Positions 31,976 through 41,395 of a stretch of DNA of 64,000 nucleotides are shown here, one piece after another. Positions within the stretch are counted from its first letter, which is position 1. Each line of letters opens with the position of its first letter. A model generated the notes under the pieces. It saw nothing but the letters and a program-made list of their open reading frames with translations, was not told the DNA's origin and ran no database searches. This DNA comes from Auanema rhodensis (lineage: Eukaryota > Nematoda > Chromadorea > Rhabditida > Rhabditidae), in the NCBI GenBank assembly GCA_964057225.1, contig OZ059896.1, positions 11,392,501-11,456,500 of the forward strand. Direction: 5' to 3'. Position numbers and translations under genes: made by a program.

Positions 31976-34569
31976 TGAAACAAACTAAACATATATTTGA
32001 AAACATTTCAATTAAATAAAAAATAACGACTATAACAAACAAAGAGACATAATAATTTTAAGCAAAAGATGAAACAATTCATATATATTCTTAAAACTAT
32101 TTTTATTTAAACTTTAAAAAAAAAAAATAAAAAAAAGCATGTAAACTGTTATAAATGTTGTTTATTATAGTGGTCACACCGGCGCATAAAACGCACCGGT
32201 CGTTTTACCAACGTGGTCGTTCGATCGCTCACGTTCCCACACTTGGAAAATGTTGATGAACCAATGCATGTTATCATGCCGCGGTTATTCAACGAATTCC
32301 TTGATCGTTGTCTTGCTGAAAGCGGTGTGCCTGATAATTTTTCTGTTTATCAATTGAGCACCCTTCCTTTGAAAAGGGCTCCATATTTATGGACTTTCGT
32401 AGAAGGGAGCATCTGGATGGCGTAGCCATTATGAATGCCATCAGCAAGGTGCAGCAATCAAAACGAGAGGCTGTGATCAGCCAGGCAATGAATATTGAGA
32501 TGTATGTGTTTGATGAAAGGCCAGCGCAGCCAAGCCTGATGCCTGGTGAAGGTAGAGTCGGGTTTTATTTTGACCCCGAACTCAAAATACCTGGAACAAT
32601 TGCCAACACTGACTCACATTGTCTGGCTAGATCAGCAGTTGTGGGAATGTGGAAAGCTGACGAGCTGGCCACTGAAGATGGCGATGAGAAGCGAAGGCTG
32701 CAAAACCTTCGTCGCAATTACATCTTATTGCCAAATCAGCCACACCATATCAATTTATTAAATAGGTGTGGTATTTCTGTAGATTTACCAAATTATAATT
32801 TAATTCATTTAAACATTATTGCCAGCTGTAATACAAACTATAAGTTTGTAGTATATGCTAGACCGCCTGGACAGCGTATGTACACTATCCAGAAAATATT
32901 TAATGAAGCGGCTAGCAAATTGGTAACACTAGGTTACCGAAATAATCACTATGATTGTATTACAGCTGGTAGTCGTTCGAAAATTTTTGATGGTATTATA
33001 TGTCAACACTGTAAGTTATCTTACAATACAGTGTTGCATAGATGTAAAGCCAAATGTAAAACATGCCACACCTATAATTGTAATGCGATGGGGAATGTGG
33101 TTGAGAGTAGCGTGAGGTGTGATAGTTGTAGAGTTTTGTTTAAAACTCAACAATGCTTCATTAGGCATTTGCGAAAAGCCTGCCGAAAATTCAAGGTATT
33201 TTGTGAAAATTTAAAGTTGTACATAACAAGCTTAAATTCAGACATGTGTGGCGTGTGATCACTATCACATGGTCCGTGCTGATAGACCGCACAATTGCAA
33301 TGGAAAATTCTGCAAAAAGTGCGGTCAGACAAAGCCTGAAGAGCACTCTTGTTGTTGGGTTCCACCTAACGACAAGAAGAAGGCTCAGCTAAAAAAGAAG
33401 CAAGAAAAGTTCAAGGTTTGTATTTAACATCTTTACAAGTGTAATGCTTACTTGTTTAAGATTATATTTTATGACTTTGAAACAGTTGTGTTAAAAAACG
33501 GCACAAATGTTCATGAATATGCAGATGAACAATGGCCCAATATGGTTGTGTATAACAAATTTTGTGAAAGTTGTATAGATGCCAATTCCTGTGAGAAATG
33601 CACAACCAAGGAGGGCCATTTTGGGTACCAACAAGGTGATAGTGAATGGTCTGTAACAGATCGTTTCCTTGATTGGTTACTCAACTTTTCTGAGAATGAT
33701 AATGCAATTTTGATTGCGCACAACGGGTCGCGCTTTGACATACATTTCTTGGTGTCTAGGCTGATAAACCGTGGAATATATCCTGACCCCATTTTAAATG
33801 GGACCAAGATTATTAGCATGGTTGTCAAGCCATTAAGAGGTCAAAACATTAACCATTTATATTTTAAAGATAGTTATTTACTAGTGCCTTTACCCTTATC
33901 AGCGTTACCCAAGGCATTTGGTGTACCTGATATGAGTAAAGGACAATTCCCATACCTCTTTAACCACCCAATAAATTATGGCAAAGTGCTACCATCCTTG
34001 CCGCCAAAGCATTACTATTGTACTGCTAGAATGAAAGCCGAAGACCTAGCTTCATTCAATGTTTGGTATGAGGAGCGTAATCAAAGTGTGTTTGATTTTG
34101 ATGAGGAGCTTCTGGAATATTGTAGGACAGATGTCCGTATTTTAACCAACTGTATGAAAGTGTACATGAAGTTGGCCACCGCCACCACTGGCTGGAATCC
34201 TGTCATACAATGTATGACATTTGCCAGTTTCTCTTTATTCCAGGCAAGTTTTTTAAAATACAAGCATTTTCAAAACTAGTATATTACAGTTGAAAATGAA
34301 CCACATTAAAGAGAACCAAGTGGGTATTCTGCCTGAGACTGGTTATTATGCCGGCCAGAAGCAGAGTATAATTGCCATAAAATACATAAAATGGCTAGAA
34401 CACGGATTAGGCCGCCCATTAATGCATAAGCTTAATGGTGGTGAATTTGTTGTGAGAGTAGATGGCCAACGCTATCTACTTGATGCTTATGACAGTGTGG
34501 CTAATCACGGCTATGAGGTGAGTAATTTGTAATAAATGTAAAAAAAATGAAAAATTTTGTAGTTTAATG

Positions 34570-34575
34570 GCTGTA
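34570..34575 (+). repeat. Target-site duplication of element B, left copy
   Basis: GCTGTA immediately before the tip of element B. The same six bases follow the other end of B. Six-base duplications are the known hallmark of Maverick/Polinton integration. Confidence 0.95.
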
Positions 34576-35515
34576 AGTAGAGAGCCGTGCAAAATTTACT
34601 AACCACGCCCCCAAACAGCTGTCAAAAACATACTTTTGGGGGCGTCAGCTGCTAAAAACATACTTTTGGGGCGCGTCAGCTGTCAAAAACATATTTTTGA
34701 GCGTCAGCTGTTAAAATCATATTTTAGGATCATGGTTCATGGATTTTCCTTTTTTAAATATAAAAGTCATGATTTAAAGCATGATTTTTTTTTTTTTTGA
34801 TTTTTTTTTTTAATTTTTTTTTTTTTTTTAAATCAAATTTAAATATGCTTTTTCAAATGTATGTATATATTTTCAATTATTTTTAAATATATTAAGTAAA
34901 AATAAAAATCTTAATTTTAAATATTTAAATTATATTTAAATTTTATATATATATAAATTTTATTTAAACTTTAATTATTTAAATTATATTTAAATTTTAT
35001 ATATATAAATTATATTTAAACTTTAAATTTTATATATAAATTATATTTAAATTTTAAATATATAAATTTGTTTTTAAATTTTATTTATTTCTTTATTATA
35101 TTTATTAATAATGTTTGTTTACTTATTTTGTTTATTTTTTATTGTATTGTGTTTGTATTGTTTTTATTTTAAAGATCAATAAAATTTTTGCATGTAGATA
35201 ATTTTGTTCACCGTACTTGTTATGGGTAATTCAATGGAACACATATCGAAAGTTAATTCGATAAGAACGATATGAAATACCAAAATTTAATGGAACACAT
35301 ATCGAAGGTTAATTCGATAAGAACGACATTAAATTATTAATTTTTGAAATTGCGAATTGTTATTAATTATATTTATTCTAACAAGTAAAGGCTTCAAATT
35401 ATAATAAAAGATTAGTTTTAAACTTTATTTTACTAATATAACAATACAATAACTAAATAGAGCACACATTGAAGGTAAATACAATAAGATTAACAAACAG
35501 TTGCGCTGACCTCAA
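34576..35515 (+). repeat. Left terminal inverted repeat of element B
   Basis: The tip is followed by four about 30-bp iterons with CAGCTG at 34,616, 34,646, 34,677 and 34,705. Then come a poly-T/AT-rich stretch (34,780-35,100), the GTTCACCGTAC block at about 35,206, two palindromic units (35,245-35,262 and 35,301-35,318), and the inner GCGCTGACCTCAA block that ends it. The partner repeat is 49,237-50,328. Confidence 0.92.
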
Positions 35516-36148
35516 CGCCAGGCATATCGATGGTTAATAAACAGTAATAACTGCACTGTGGGGGTTTAAATATAGTATAATCATTTTAACATTTCAAAAG
35601 TTTTAGTTTCGTAATATAATCATTATTAAATATTAAAGAATGAAATATTTTTTACATATAAAACGTTGGCAGTCATATGTTTTGTGATACAATATGGGTT
35701 TAAAAGTATACTATGATTAATATATGAGCTATTAAGCAAAGTTTAAAAAGCGTAAATGTTTTACAGAGATGGCTGTTGTTTATGGCACAAACGGTAAAAA
35801 TAATGTTTAAAGAGATGTAAAAACTAATTAATATGCAGATTGTTTACAGGTTCAGAGTGCGCCAACTGCTGGCAACTGTCGATGAGATGAGTATATCTGC
35901 ATAAATATGCTGTAAAATCTAATTAATAAAAGAATTTCATCAGCAAACTTGATTGTAACACAATGGGTTGTACTTTACAAAGATCTTTGTATAAAAGGTT
36001 GGCAATTTTGCTACATTTACATTTCAGCTCTGCCGACTATCCGAGGATCCGACGTTTCACCATCTCCTGCCACTCTTTGCCAATCGCCATAGACTGCTCC
36101 TCTCTGCAAGTTTGCCTTATATTTTAGAAAGTTGGATCTTTAGCGGAA
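35516..36148 (+). promoter_or_regulatory. Leader and promoter of the spliced end gene of element B
   Basis: Unique sequence between the terminal repeat and the first ATG. A TATA box (TATAAAAGG, 35,990-35,998) is conserved at the matching place in element A (60,117-60,125 on the other strand). A CATTTCAG sequence about 35 bp downstream of it is also conserved and could be a 5' UTR acceptor. No gene is seen before the end gene. Confidence 0.55.
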
Positions 36149-36734
36149 ATGAAGCGTGCTGTACTTGCTGATGTGACAAATGTTGTGCGCAAATCGCCTG
36201 AACCTGAAGTACCACGACCACCCACACCAGCACCAAATTTCACAAGTTTTGGTATGAACCTTAACTTGTCTTTTTTAAATCTTTAATTTAGATTCACCAA
36301 TAAAGCAGATGGAGATTCTGAGAGAGAGCACTCCACCAAGGAGTGTATTAATGAGACCAATTTGTCTCTGCAAAACTTGTAGGGAATCATTGCAGGTTAT
36401 AGACGAGTATCACTGTTTCAGCCTCTGTATAAAGTGTAGAGGAAGGAATGATGCGTTGGGTCTTTTGAAGGAGTTTCGTCACTATAAGCCCGAAAAGTTC
36501 TCTATTAATGTAAGCTTGCATATTTATTTATTTTCAATTTTATATTTTTTTTAGATGCGCTCTTATAACACCATGACGTGCAAGCAATTGTTGAACAATA
36601 TGGGCTATATTGTTATATATGCAGATGAGGCTACTGTAAAGACTTTTGGTTATAAGCAGAATGTATTCTACTTTAAACTAAGTCCTGAAGCACTCAACCT
36701 GAACATGTTTATCCGCTTTGATCCTTCATTTTGA
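36149..36734 (+). CDS. Maverick end gene with Cys-rich motif, unknown function (element B)
   Basis: Three exons joined by introns of about 40-50 bp (36,252-36,292 and 36,510-36,554, approximate). The N-terminus has a proline-rich repeat (PEPEVPRPPTPAPNF). The middle has a possible zinc-binding set (CLCKTCRESLQ...CFSLCIKCRGRNDALG). The C-terminal exon reads MRSYNTMTCKQLLNNMGYIV, then a segment ending FIRFDPSF. The homologue in element A has the same exon structure, with differences concentrated in the linker, so it is a real gene under constraint. It is the only gene besides polymerase that is spliced. Position next to the end and a conserved TATA box suggest early expression. I do not recognise the family; a DNA-binding or terminal-protein role would be speculation. 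Confidence 0.7.
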
Positions 36735-37029
36735 CTACAACAAGCACAAATAGTACAATTGGCGTTTTATTCTTGTTTTGTTATGTGGCATTTTTATATT
36801 CTCAGCCGTAACATTTTTTTTTTCCAGCTCTTGCGAATATCCATCAATGGCTCATCAATTGAGGACGAATGATCAACCAACTGGTAAGAATTTGAAAATT
36901 TGAATAGTCTACATTTTTTTTTTCCAGGTTGAATTGTTGTTTGTATTTTGCTGGTTTTTTATTGTTACATTATGCGATATATCAAATAAATCATTTATTA
37001 TAATTACAATTGTTTATAACATTGAAAAA
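36735..37029 (+). other. Conserved splice-signal module 3' of the end gene (element B)
   Basis: Downstream of the stop, a strong acceptor (CCGTAACATTTTTTTTTTCC then AG) at about 36,807-36,828 is followed by a short exon-like segment. A donor CAACTGGTAAG lies at about 36,880, and a second acceptor precedes a hydrophobic stretch reading FCWFFIVT. The same signals in the same order occur in element A (58,990-59,200, reverse). This is either a spliced 3' UTR or a short membrane-protein gene whose first exon I could not place. Confidence 0.35.
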
Positions 37030-38097
37030 TTATACATTTAAATTTTCTGCATCTATCCATTCATTAAAGTTGTCGGGATATCCACTCCATTTTACAAATA
37101 CTTGACGTTTACCGCTTCGAGTACGCTCTTTTAAAACTTTTTCTATATAGTACTGGTTGCTTTTATTAGTAGCCAAGACAAGTTCAGGTTCGTAGAATAT
37201 TCCCTTTATACGTTCACCATTATAATCTACAAGTTTATACACGGTTGGGTTTCCGGTTACAACCTCATCAATTGTGAACAGCTCCATTGTATATCCAGAC
37301 TCGTAGCTTTTTTCAAAAGTACGCCTATGTTTGCTTATGCGAACAGTATCACCAATTTTAAAGCGGCTTTTAACAGTTGGTGCATATTCTTCAATGAATA
37401 TATTTGCTTTAACATCAATGGGCCGCATTTTTATGGAGCGGTTATAAGATTTGTTTATTCCTTCAACCAAATCATCTAAGATATCAATCCATCGATGATT
37501 ATTCTTGTAATAGAGATATTTCATCATGCGTGTTTTTAAAGTTCTATTTGCTCGCTCCACCATTGCAGCCTTTTGAGGTGAACTTGTAGATCCGTGCAGT
37601 ATGGCAAACTTTTTGAATAGTTTTTCACAATGACTATTATAAAACTCTGTGCCATTATCAGTAATCAACTGAATTGGTATAAAATTCTTGAATAAATTTT
37701 CAAATGCACTAGCAACCTCTATACCACCTTTAGTTTTCAAAGGCCTAACATATAACATGCGTGTATAAACATCAATCATGGTCAACATGTAAGCATAGCC
37801 GTCGTTTAATTTTTTATATTTTTGCATATCAACCAAATCTGCTTGCACTGTTAGAAATCGACCACATCCTCTAGTCTTTCTAGTCTGCATACGCATTCTG
37901 GTTGGTTTATGTCGTGTAAAAGTTTCAGAATCTTGCAAAAAATCATCAACTTGTACCTTTGAAATGCCATGTTTTCGTGCTTGCGATAATAAATTCTTGG
38001 CTGATGTATATGAAGCTGGGTGTTTTATATCGTAATAAATGCTCGCCAAAATATCATTTCCATAATCTAATGTAGAACCTTTTACGACCTTGGCCAT
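37030..38097 (-). CDS. INT: Maverick retrovirus-like integrase with C-terminal chromodomain (element B)
   Basis: DDE-type integrase that joins the element ends to target DNA and creates the 6-bp duplication. 355 residues from ATG 38,097; the longer open frame upstream has no ATG. The catalytic core has the three acidic residues in VQADLVDM, LITDNGTEFYNS and KAAMVERANRTLKTRM. An SH3-like part follows (FKIGDTVRISKHRRTF). The last about 40 residues form a chromodomain (YYIEKVLKERTRSGKRQVFV, then KWSGYPDNFNEWIDAENL) with the aromatic positions in place. The start overlaps the end of the upstream 238-codon gene by 44 bp in another frame. The chromodomain could bias insertion toward marked chromatin. 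The copy in A has the same length. Confidence 0.95.
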   Translation of the reverse strand: MAKVVKGSTLDYGNDILASIYYDIKHPASYTSAKNLLSQARKHGISKVQVDDFLQDSETFTRHKPTRMRMQTRKTRGCGRFLTVQADLVDMQKYKKLNDGYAYMLTMIDVYTRMLYVRPLKTKGGIEVASAFENLFKNFIPIQLITDNGTEFYNSHCEKLFKKFAILHGSTSSPQKAAMVERANRTLKTRMMKYLYYKNNHRWIDILDDLVEGINKSYNRSIKMRPIDVKANIFIEEYAPTVKSRFKIGDTVRISKHRRTFEKSYESGYTMELFTIDEVVTGNPTVYKLVDYNGERIKGIFYEPELVLATNKSNQYYIEKVLKERTRSGKRQVFVKWSGYPDNFNEWIDAENLNV

Positions 38098-38770
38098 TCT
38101 GTGAGTCTCCTTCTTGTGGTGTGTAATATGATTCGGCGGCAGTATCAAAAGTCTTTGACCTTTTACTTTTGAGTGTACGAACCGGTGATGGTGAATATCT
38201 AATAACAGCTTTACGATGACGAGGCGTTCTAGGTAATATAGTAGAGTCCAAGTCTGTAACAGCCGGTTCAGCTCTAGTTACAACGTCAACTGAATCATTG
38301 TCAGCCGACTCTCTTCTAGTTTGTTTCTTGTTAGAACTTGGTACGCCTTTACTGGCTAAAAACTTTGACAAAACTGAAAATCCATTGGGCTCCGTTTTTG
38401 TTTTATCCAATACAAAATCTAAAATTTTTGTAATATTCGTGTTTGGTACAGCCTCATTATTAATCACAAGTTGGTTATTCTTGTTTGTGCGCACCTCTGG
38501 AAATTTCTCCCACAAATTGTTATACTTTCTTGGCAACTTGTATTCTGGCAATAGAGGTGGATCAGCATTTTCCACTTGTACTGATATGGGCGCATCTATA
38601 CTTTCTCTATAGTTTTTGAGACGAGCAATCAAGTCTTCGTATAGTTCAGCCTTTTTATAGTCGGGTATAGCTCTATTTTCTCGTAAAAGCTTGAGCTCTG
38701 CATCAAACTTGTCTATATTAACTGTTTCCTCGTCGACAGGAATTAGTCGATATTTATGGTTGAGCTTCAT
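38054..38770 (-). CDS. Conserved Maverick protein of unknown function, 238 aa (element B)
   Basis: Starts MKLNHKYRLIPVDEETVNID. It has a charged helical N-terminal half (FDAELKLLRENRAIPDYKKA), a middle with KILDFVLDKTKTEPNGFSVL, and a basic Ser/Arg/Lys-rich C-terminal third (PRTPRHRKAVIRYSPSP) that ends in the conserved GRKRFYIRLWK. Its ATG overlaps the stop of the preceding 102-codon gene in an ATGA, and its 3' end overlaps the integrase start by 44 bp, so the three genes are probably expressed from one transcript. The element-A copy is frameshifted twice. I do not recognise the family; a basic tail would suit a DNA-packaging or integrase-associated protein, but that is a guess. Confidence 0.75.
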   Translation of the reverse strand: MKLNHKYRLIPVDEETVNIDKFDAELKLLRENRAIPDYKKAELYEDLIARLKNYRESIDAPISVQVENADPPLLPEYKLPRKYNNLWEKFPEVRTNKNNQLVINNEAVPNTNITKILDFVLDKTKTEPNGFSVLSKFLASKGVPSSNKKQTRRESADNDSVDVVTRAEPAVTDLDSTILPRTPRHRKAVIRYSPSPVRTLKSKRSKTFDTAAESYYTPQEGDSQNGQGRKRFYIRLWK

Positions 38771-39075
38771 GATTTAAAACCAAAATAGGCAATACCACAT
38801 GTAACTATTGTTTTCAATTGTTTGTGTGAAAGCGTTGCCAATAATGATTTAGCCTTTTCCGGTGTGCGTATCAAAGCTATTTGACGTAATAATGAAGATA
38901 TGGGCAAGAGGGTTTTATATTCCTTGTTAGTTAAAAGAAAATTATTATTTTTCACAATATTAAATACAATTTCAACAATAATTTCAATTTGTGCAAAAGA
39001 AAATGAGGAAACAGAACAAGGAGTTTTGGCGCAAGAAGACAAAAAGTTGAAATTTGACAAAATACGACCACTCAT
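38767..39075 (-). CDS. Conserved small Maverick protein, 102 aa (element B)
   Basis: Uninterrupted frame from ATG 39,075. It is nearly identical to the copy in element A (ATG 56,911). Ser/Cys-rich N-terminus (MSGRILSNFNFLSSCAKTPC), then a largely helical protein with alternating hydrophobic stretches (QIEIIVEIVFNIVKNNNFLL, LISSLLRQIALI-type, LKTIVTCGIAYFGF). No membrane helix is clear. It starts 12 bp after the ATPase stop, and its own stop overlaps the next ATG. Close packing between ATPase and integrase genes suggests a role in packaging or assembly. Function unknown. Confidence 0.75.
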   Translation of the reverse strand: MSGRILSNFNFLSSCAKTPCSVSSFSFAQIEIIVEIVFNIVKNNNFLLTNKEYKTLLPISSLLRQIALIRTPEKAKSLLATLSHKQLKTIVTCGIAYFGFKS

Positions 39076-39087
39076 TGAACAAGCACT

Positions 39088-39735
39088 TTAAACACTAAAC
39101 ACATTTCTGGCAACATAAACAATAGGGTTCTCCGCTGTTATATCAGATAGTATACGCTGCTTCTCACTTGTTAAAGGATGATTGTCAATCAGTAAATGAC
39201 TATAGGGAGTAGACATTGCATCATCATACGCCTCTAGAGCATTTTTGAAACGTGGCCCAAATAATTGCTGCAGACAATTACGTATTTGTAATATATCTGA
39301 ATGACTTTTCATCAGTATTATATATGTACTATTGATTCGACTGGTCCTGTCCAGTTGAAATGCCGCTTGCACAAGATTAAACACTGCCAAATTCCAGTGA
39401 TGAGCCCATACTGTAAAAATGTTGTTGAGTAATTCCTTTGCTGCTTTATTCGATGAAAAAAAGTTCATCAAATCATCCAGCACTAGTATAGTATTTACTC
39501 CCTTTTGTTCTTTTATCAAATCAGGATCAGGAGGCCCTTGAATAATTATTAAACGCTCATCATTTATTGGTACACCTGACGATGACCCACATTGACTGAA
39601 CCAGAATATTCTATCAATGGGGACGTTGAAAAACTTTTCAGTATTTTCACATATGTGCTTTATGAGGGTTGTTTTACCGCATTGGGTAGCACCTATTACA
39701 GTTGTCTGACTGGGTAGTTTGAAGCTGAAAACCAT
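39088..39735 (-). CDS. ATPase: Maverick genome-packaging ATPase, FtsK/HerA type (element B)
   Basis: P-loop ATPase of the A32/FtsK-HerA group that pumps DNA into capsids in related viruses. Walker A is TVIGATQCGKTTLIKHI near the N-terminus. Walker B is TILVLDDLMNFF, with the catalytic acidic pair. Downstream are the conserved HHWNLAVFNLVQAAFQLD and a DNA-facing segment with SHSDILQIRNCLQQLFGPRF. The ATG at 39,735 was chosen; an upstream in-frame extension begins without ATG and lies directly on an acceptor-like TTTTAG. 215 residues is normal for the family. It is divergent from the penton-like gene, with 79 bp between starts. Confidence 0.93.
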   Translation of the reverse strand: MVFSFKLPSQTTVIGATQCGKTTLIKHICENTEKFFNVPIDRIFWFSQCGSSSGVPINDERLIIIQGPPDPDLIKEQKGVNTILVLDDLMNFFSSNKAAKELLNNIFTVWAHHWNLAVFNLVQAAFQLDRTSRINSTYIILMKSHSDILQIRNCLQQLFGPRFKNALEAYDDAMSTPYSHLLIDNHPLTSEKQRILSDITAENPIVYVARNVFSV

Positions 39736-39814
39736 AATCAACCACTCGTAAATGTACCTAAAATGCAAATGATTTCATTTGCAATAGTGTACACGTATCA
39801 AGTGGTGGTTTGTC

Positions 39815-40672
39815 ATGGATGATTTTTACATTACTCTTCCATCATCAGTTGACTCTGAAAAAAGTAATACATCATCAGTGTTTCTTACCAGATTACCTGA
39901 AACACTAAGGCTACGCAATAATAGATATTGCATTGGGCTGACAGACATCATTTTTCCTTGTTCTATATTAAATGTTCAAAAAGATTTATCTTATACACTA
40001 CGTTTTTCCAATAGAAAATTTATTCTACACTTGCCTAAAGGCAACTATGCAAATGGTGATGAAATAATACGCGGAATCAATGCTGGAAGAGAATCATTTA
40101 TCGCCAACAATACAAAGCCTCTTGGCGCTGAGGAAGAAGCACGTATAAAAAGTTTAATAGATAAAGATGAAGATGTAAAAAAATGGTATAATAATCGCCA
40201 GGCTGAGGCTAAGCTAGTGGAGGAAATGCTCGCAGACGCCACATTTCAGTTTAACAAAACATTGCAGCGCATAGAGTTTGTAACAAGCAAGCGACTATTA
40301 ATGAATGCAACGCTTGGTGATGATTTTGCATATTTTCTTGGTTTTGAAAATAAAAACATCAACGATACAATAATAGCCAGGCGTCCCATTGATTTTTCAA
40401 ATAACATTAATACAATGTATATATATTGTGATATTGTAGAATATTCCATTCTTGGTAATGTGAAAGCTAATTTACTTGCATGTTTGCCTGTACCACCTCC
40501 TACTGAATTTGGTAAAATGATTGCCAAAACATTTAATCCTATTCGTTATGTACCAATCACTAGACAAACACTCGATACCATACGTATTGAAATTTTAGAT
40601 GAATTTGGTCGTCCTATGCAATTTAATTACGGTTCTACAGTTGTTACATTGCATGTTAAAAATATGAAATAA
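39815..40672 (+). CDS. mCP: Minor capsid (penton-like) protein (element B)
   Basis: 285-residue uninterrupted frame. Its position beside the ATPase, its length and the N-terminal pattern (MDDFYITLPSSVDSEKSNTS, then FLTRLPETLRLRNNRYCIGL) fit the single-jelly-roll minor capsid protein of Mavericks, which forms the vertex in modelled virions. The C-terminal part reads PFNPIRYVPITR-like and RPMQFNYGSTVVTLH, a typical strand-rich end. The middle has a charged helical insertion (EEEARIKSLIDKDEDVKKWY). The copy in A is the same length and open. Its stop is 5 bp from the convergent zinc-finger gene. Confidence 0.8.
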   Translation: MDDFYITLPSSVDSEKSNTSSVFLTRLPETLRLRNNRYCIGLTDIIFPCSILNVQKDLSYTLRFSNRKFILHLPKGNYANGDEIIRGINAGRESFIANNTKPLGAEEEARIKSLIDKDEDVKKWYNNRQAEAKLVEEMLADATFQFNKTLQRIEFVTSKRLLMNATLGDDFAYFLGFENKNINDTIIARRPIDFSNNINTMYIYCDIVEYSILGNVKANLLACLPVPPPTEFGKMIAKTFNPIRYVPITRQTLDTIRIEILDEFGRPMQFNYGSTVVTLHVKNMK

Positions 40673-40677
40673 ACGTT

Positions 40678-41142
40678 TTATTCAACAGTTATACAATACC
40701 ACATTTTTATTTTCGAAGGTTTAAAAGATAGTTTAGGGCAGTTTTGTTTGTCGCTCGGCTCGTGTTGTGAATGTTCTCCGTCACTATTGCTGCGGCATCT
40801 TTTTGATTGGGTTGAATGTACAAACTCCTCAGCTTTTTCAAAGGGTTTGCTGGTATCATTTCCATCACCATCTTCACCATTCGTTCCATTATTATTATGA
40901 ATACGCCGAATATGACGCTCACAATTGAATCTTGTTCCAAAAGTTTCACTACAATGAGGGCACAAACGTCTACGAACACCATCCAAATGTCCATATTTTT
41001 GAATAAAGTCAGCATTGCTGATATAATTGTTACATATGGGTTGAATCCCTGCATGTCTTTTCAAAACGTGATCACTAAAATGCTTGGTTGAAGAAAATAT
41101 TTCCTTGCATGTACCACAATATTTGTTACATAAAAGTTCCAT
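40678..41142 (-). CDS. C2H2 zinc-finger protein (element B)
   Basis: 154 codons from ATG 41,142. Two fingers of the C2H2 type are readable: CGTCKEIFSSTKHFSDHVLK then RH, and CPHCSETFGTRFNCERHIRR then IH. Between them is the conserved segment ISNADFIQKYGHLDGVRRR. The C-terminal 60 residues are acidic and Ser/Asn/Asp-rich and diverge more between A and B. Such a protein is a plausible sequence-specific regulator, and the repeated palindromes in the terminal repeats are candidate targets, but nothing in the sequence links them directly. Homologous frame in A at 54,844-55,308. Confidence 0.8.
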   Translation of the reverse strand: MELLCNKYCGTCKEIFSSTKHFSDHVLKRHAGIQPICNNYISNADFIQKYGHLDGVRRRLCPHCSETFGTRFNCERHIRRIHNNNGTNGEDGDGNDTSKPFEKAEEFVHSTQSKRCRSNSDGEHSQHEPSDKQNCPKLSFKPSKIKMWYCITVE

Positions 41143-41183
41143 TAGAGGAAAATGAAAAACGACCACACGCAATCAACCCACTT

Positions 41184-41354
41184 TTATATAATGAGCAATA
41201 ATATGACTAGTGTTGTACAAAAGCCCAATCCCAATGCTATACCTTTAATAAATGGCACTGAAATACATTTCAACATTCTCCTGTATAAAGGCGCTGGTTT
41301 AGATTGCTCCAACGTGTATTTGACACATAATTCACAGTGACAAGGAATATTCAT
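41184..41354 (-). CDS. Small Cys-rich tail-anchored protein, 56 aa (element B)
   Basis: Short gene between the protease and zinc-finger genes on the same strand. It starts MNIPCHCELC, with a CxCxxC cluster, and ends in a hydrophobic segment of about 20 residues (KGIALGLGFCTTLVILLLII) with almost no tail. The copy in A has the same length, with 11 of 56 residues changed, mostly conservatively, so the frame is selected. This topology suits a tail-anchored or viroporin-like membrane protein. The family is not one I can name. Confidence 0.7.
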   Translation of the reverse strand: MNIPCHCELCVKYTLEQSKPAPLYRRMLKCISVPFIKGIALGLGFCTTLVILLLII

Positions 41355-41395
41355 AACTGACCACGTAATGTAGCAGATTATTAATGACAAATTTC

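Larger units (their letters stand above)
30641..34575 (+). pseudogene. pPolB: Protein-primed DNA polymerase B of element A, 5' part (broken)
   Basis: This part encodes the N-terminal region, a Cys-rich zinc-binding cluster and the 3'-5' exonuclease domain (FYDFETV, LIAHNGSRFDIHFL, and the third motif in LEYCRTDVRI). Small exons at 30,641-31,056 carry the start (MAANS) and an acidic segment RVIEVITLDDSDNE. A 1.1-kb AT-rich intron follows, then the exon from 32,171. Relative to B, a 10-bp deletion at about 32,337 shifts the frame, so the downstream segment reads in another frame. The gene is then cut 13 bases into an exon by element B (exon begins 34,563; last base before B is 34,575). The remainder resumes at 50,335. 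Confidence 0.88.

Noticed and set aside
32213-33258. Two separate overlapping genes in the polymerase of A
   Set aside because: Comparison with B shows one exon broken by a 10-bp deletion, not two genes.
40707-41091. Alternative frames over the zinc-finger gene (both strands)
   Set aside because: Zinc ligands and A/B conservation support only the listed frame. The others are overlaps in the same DNA.
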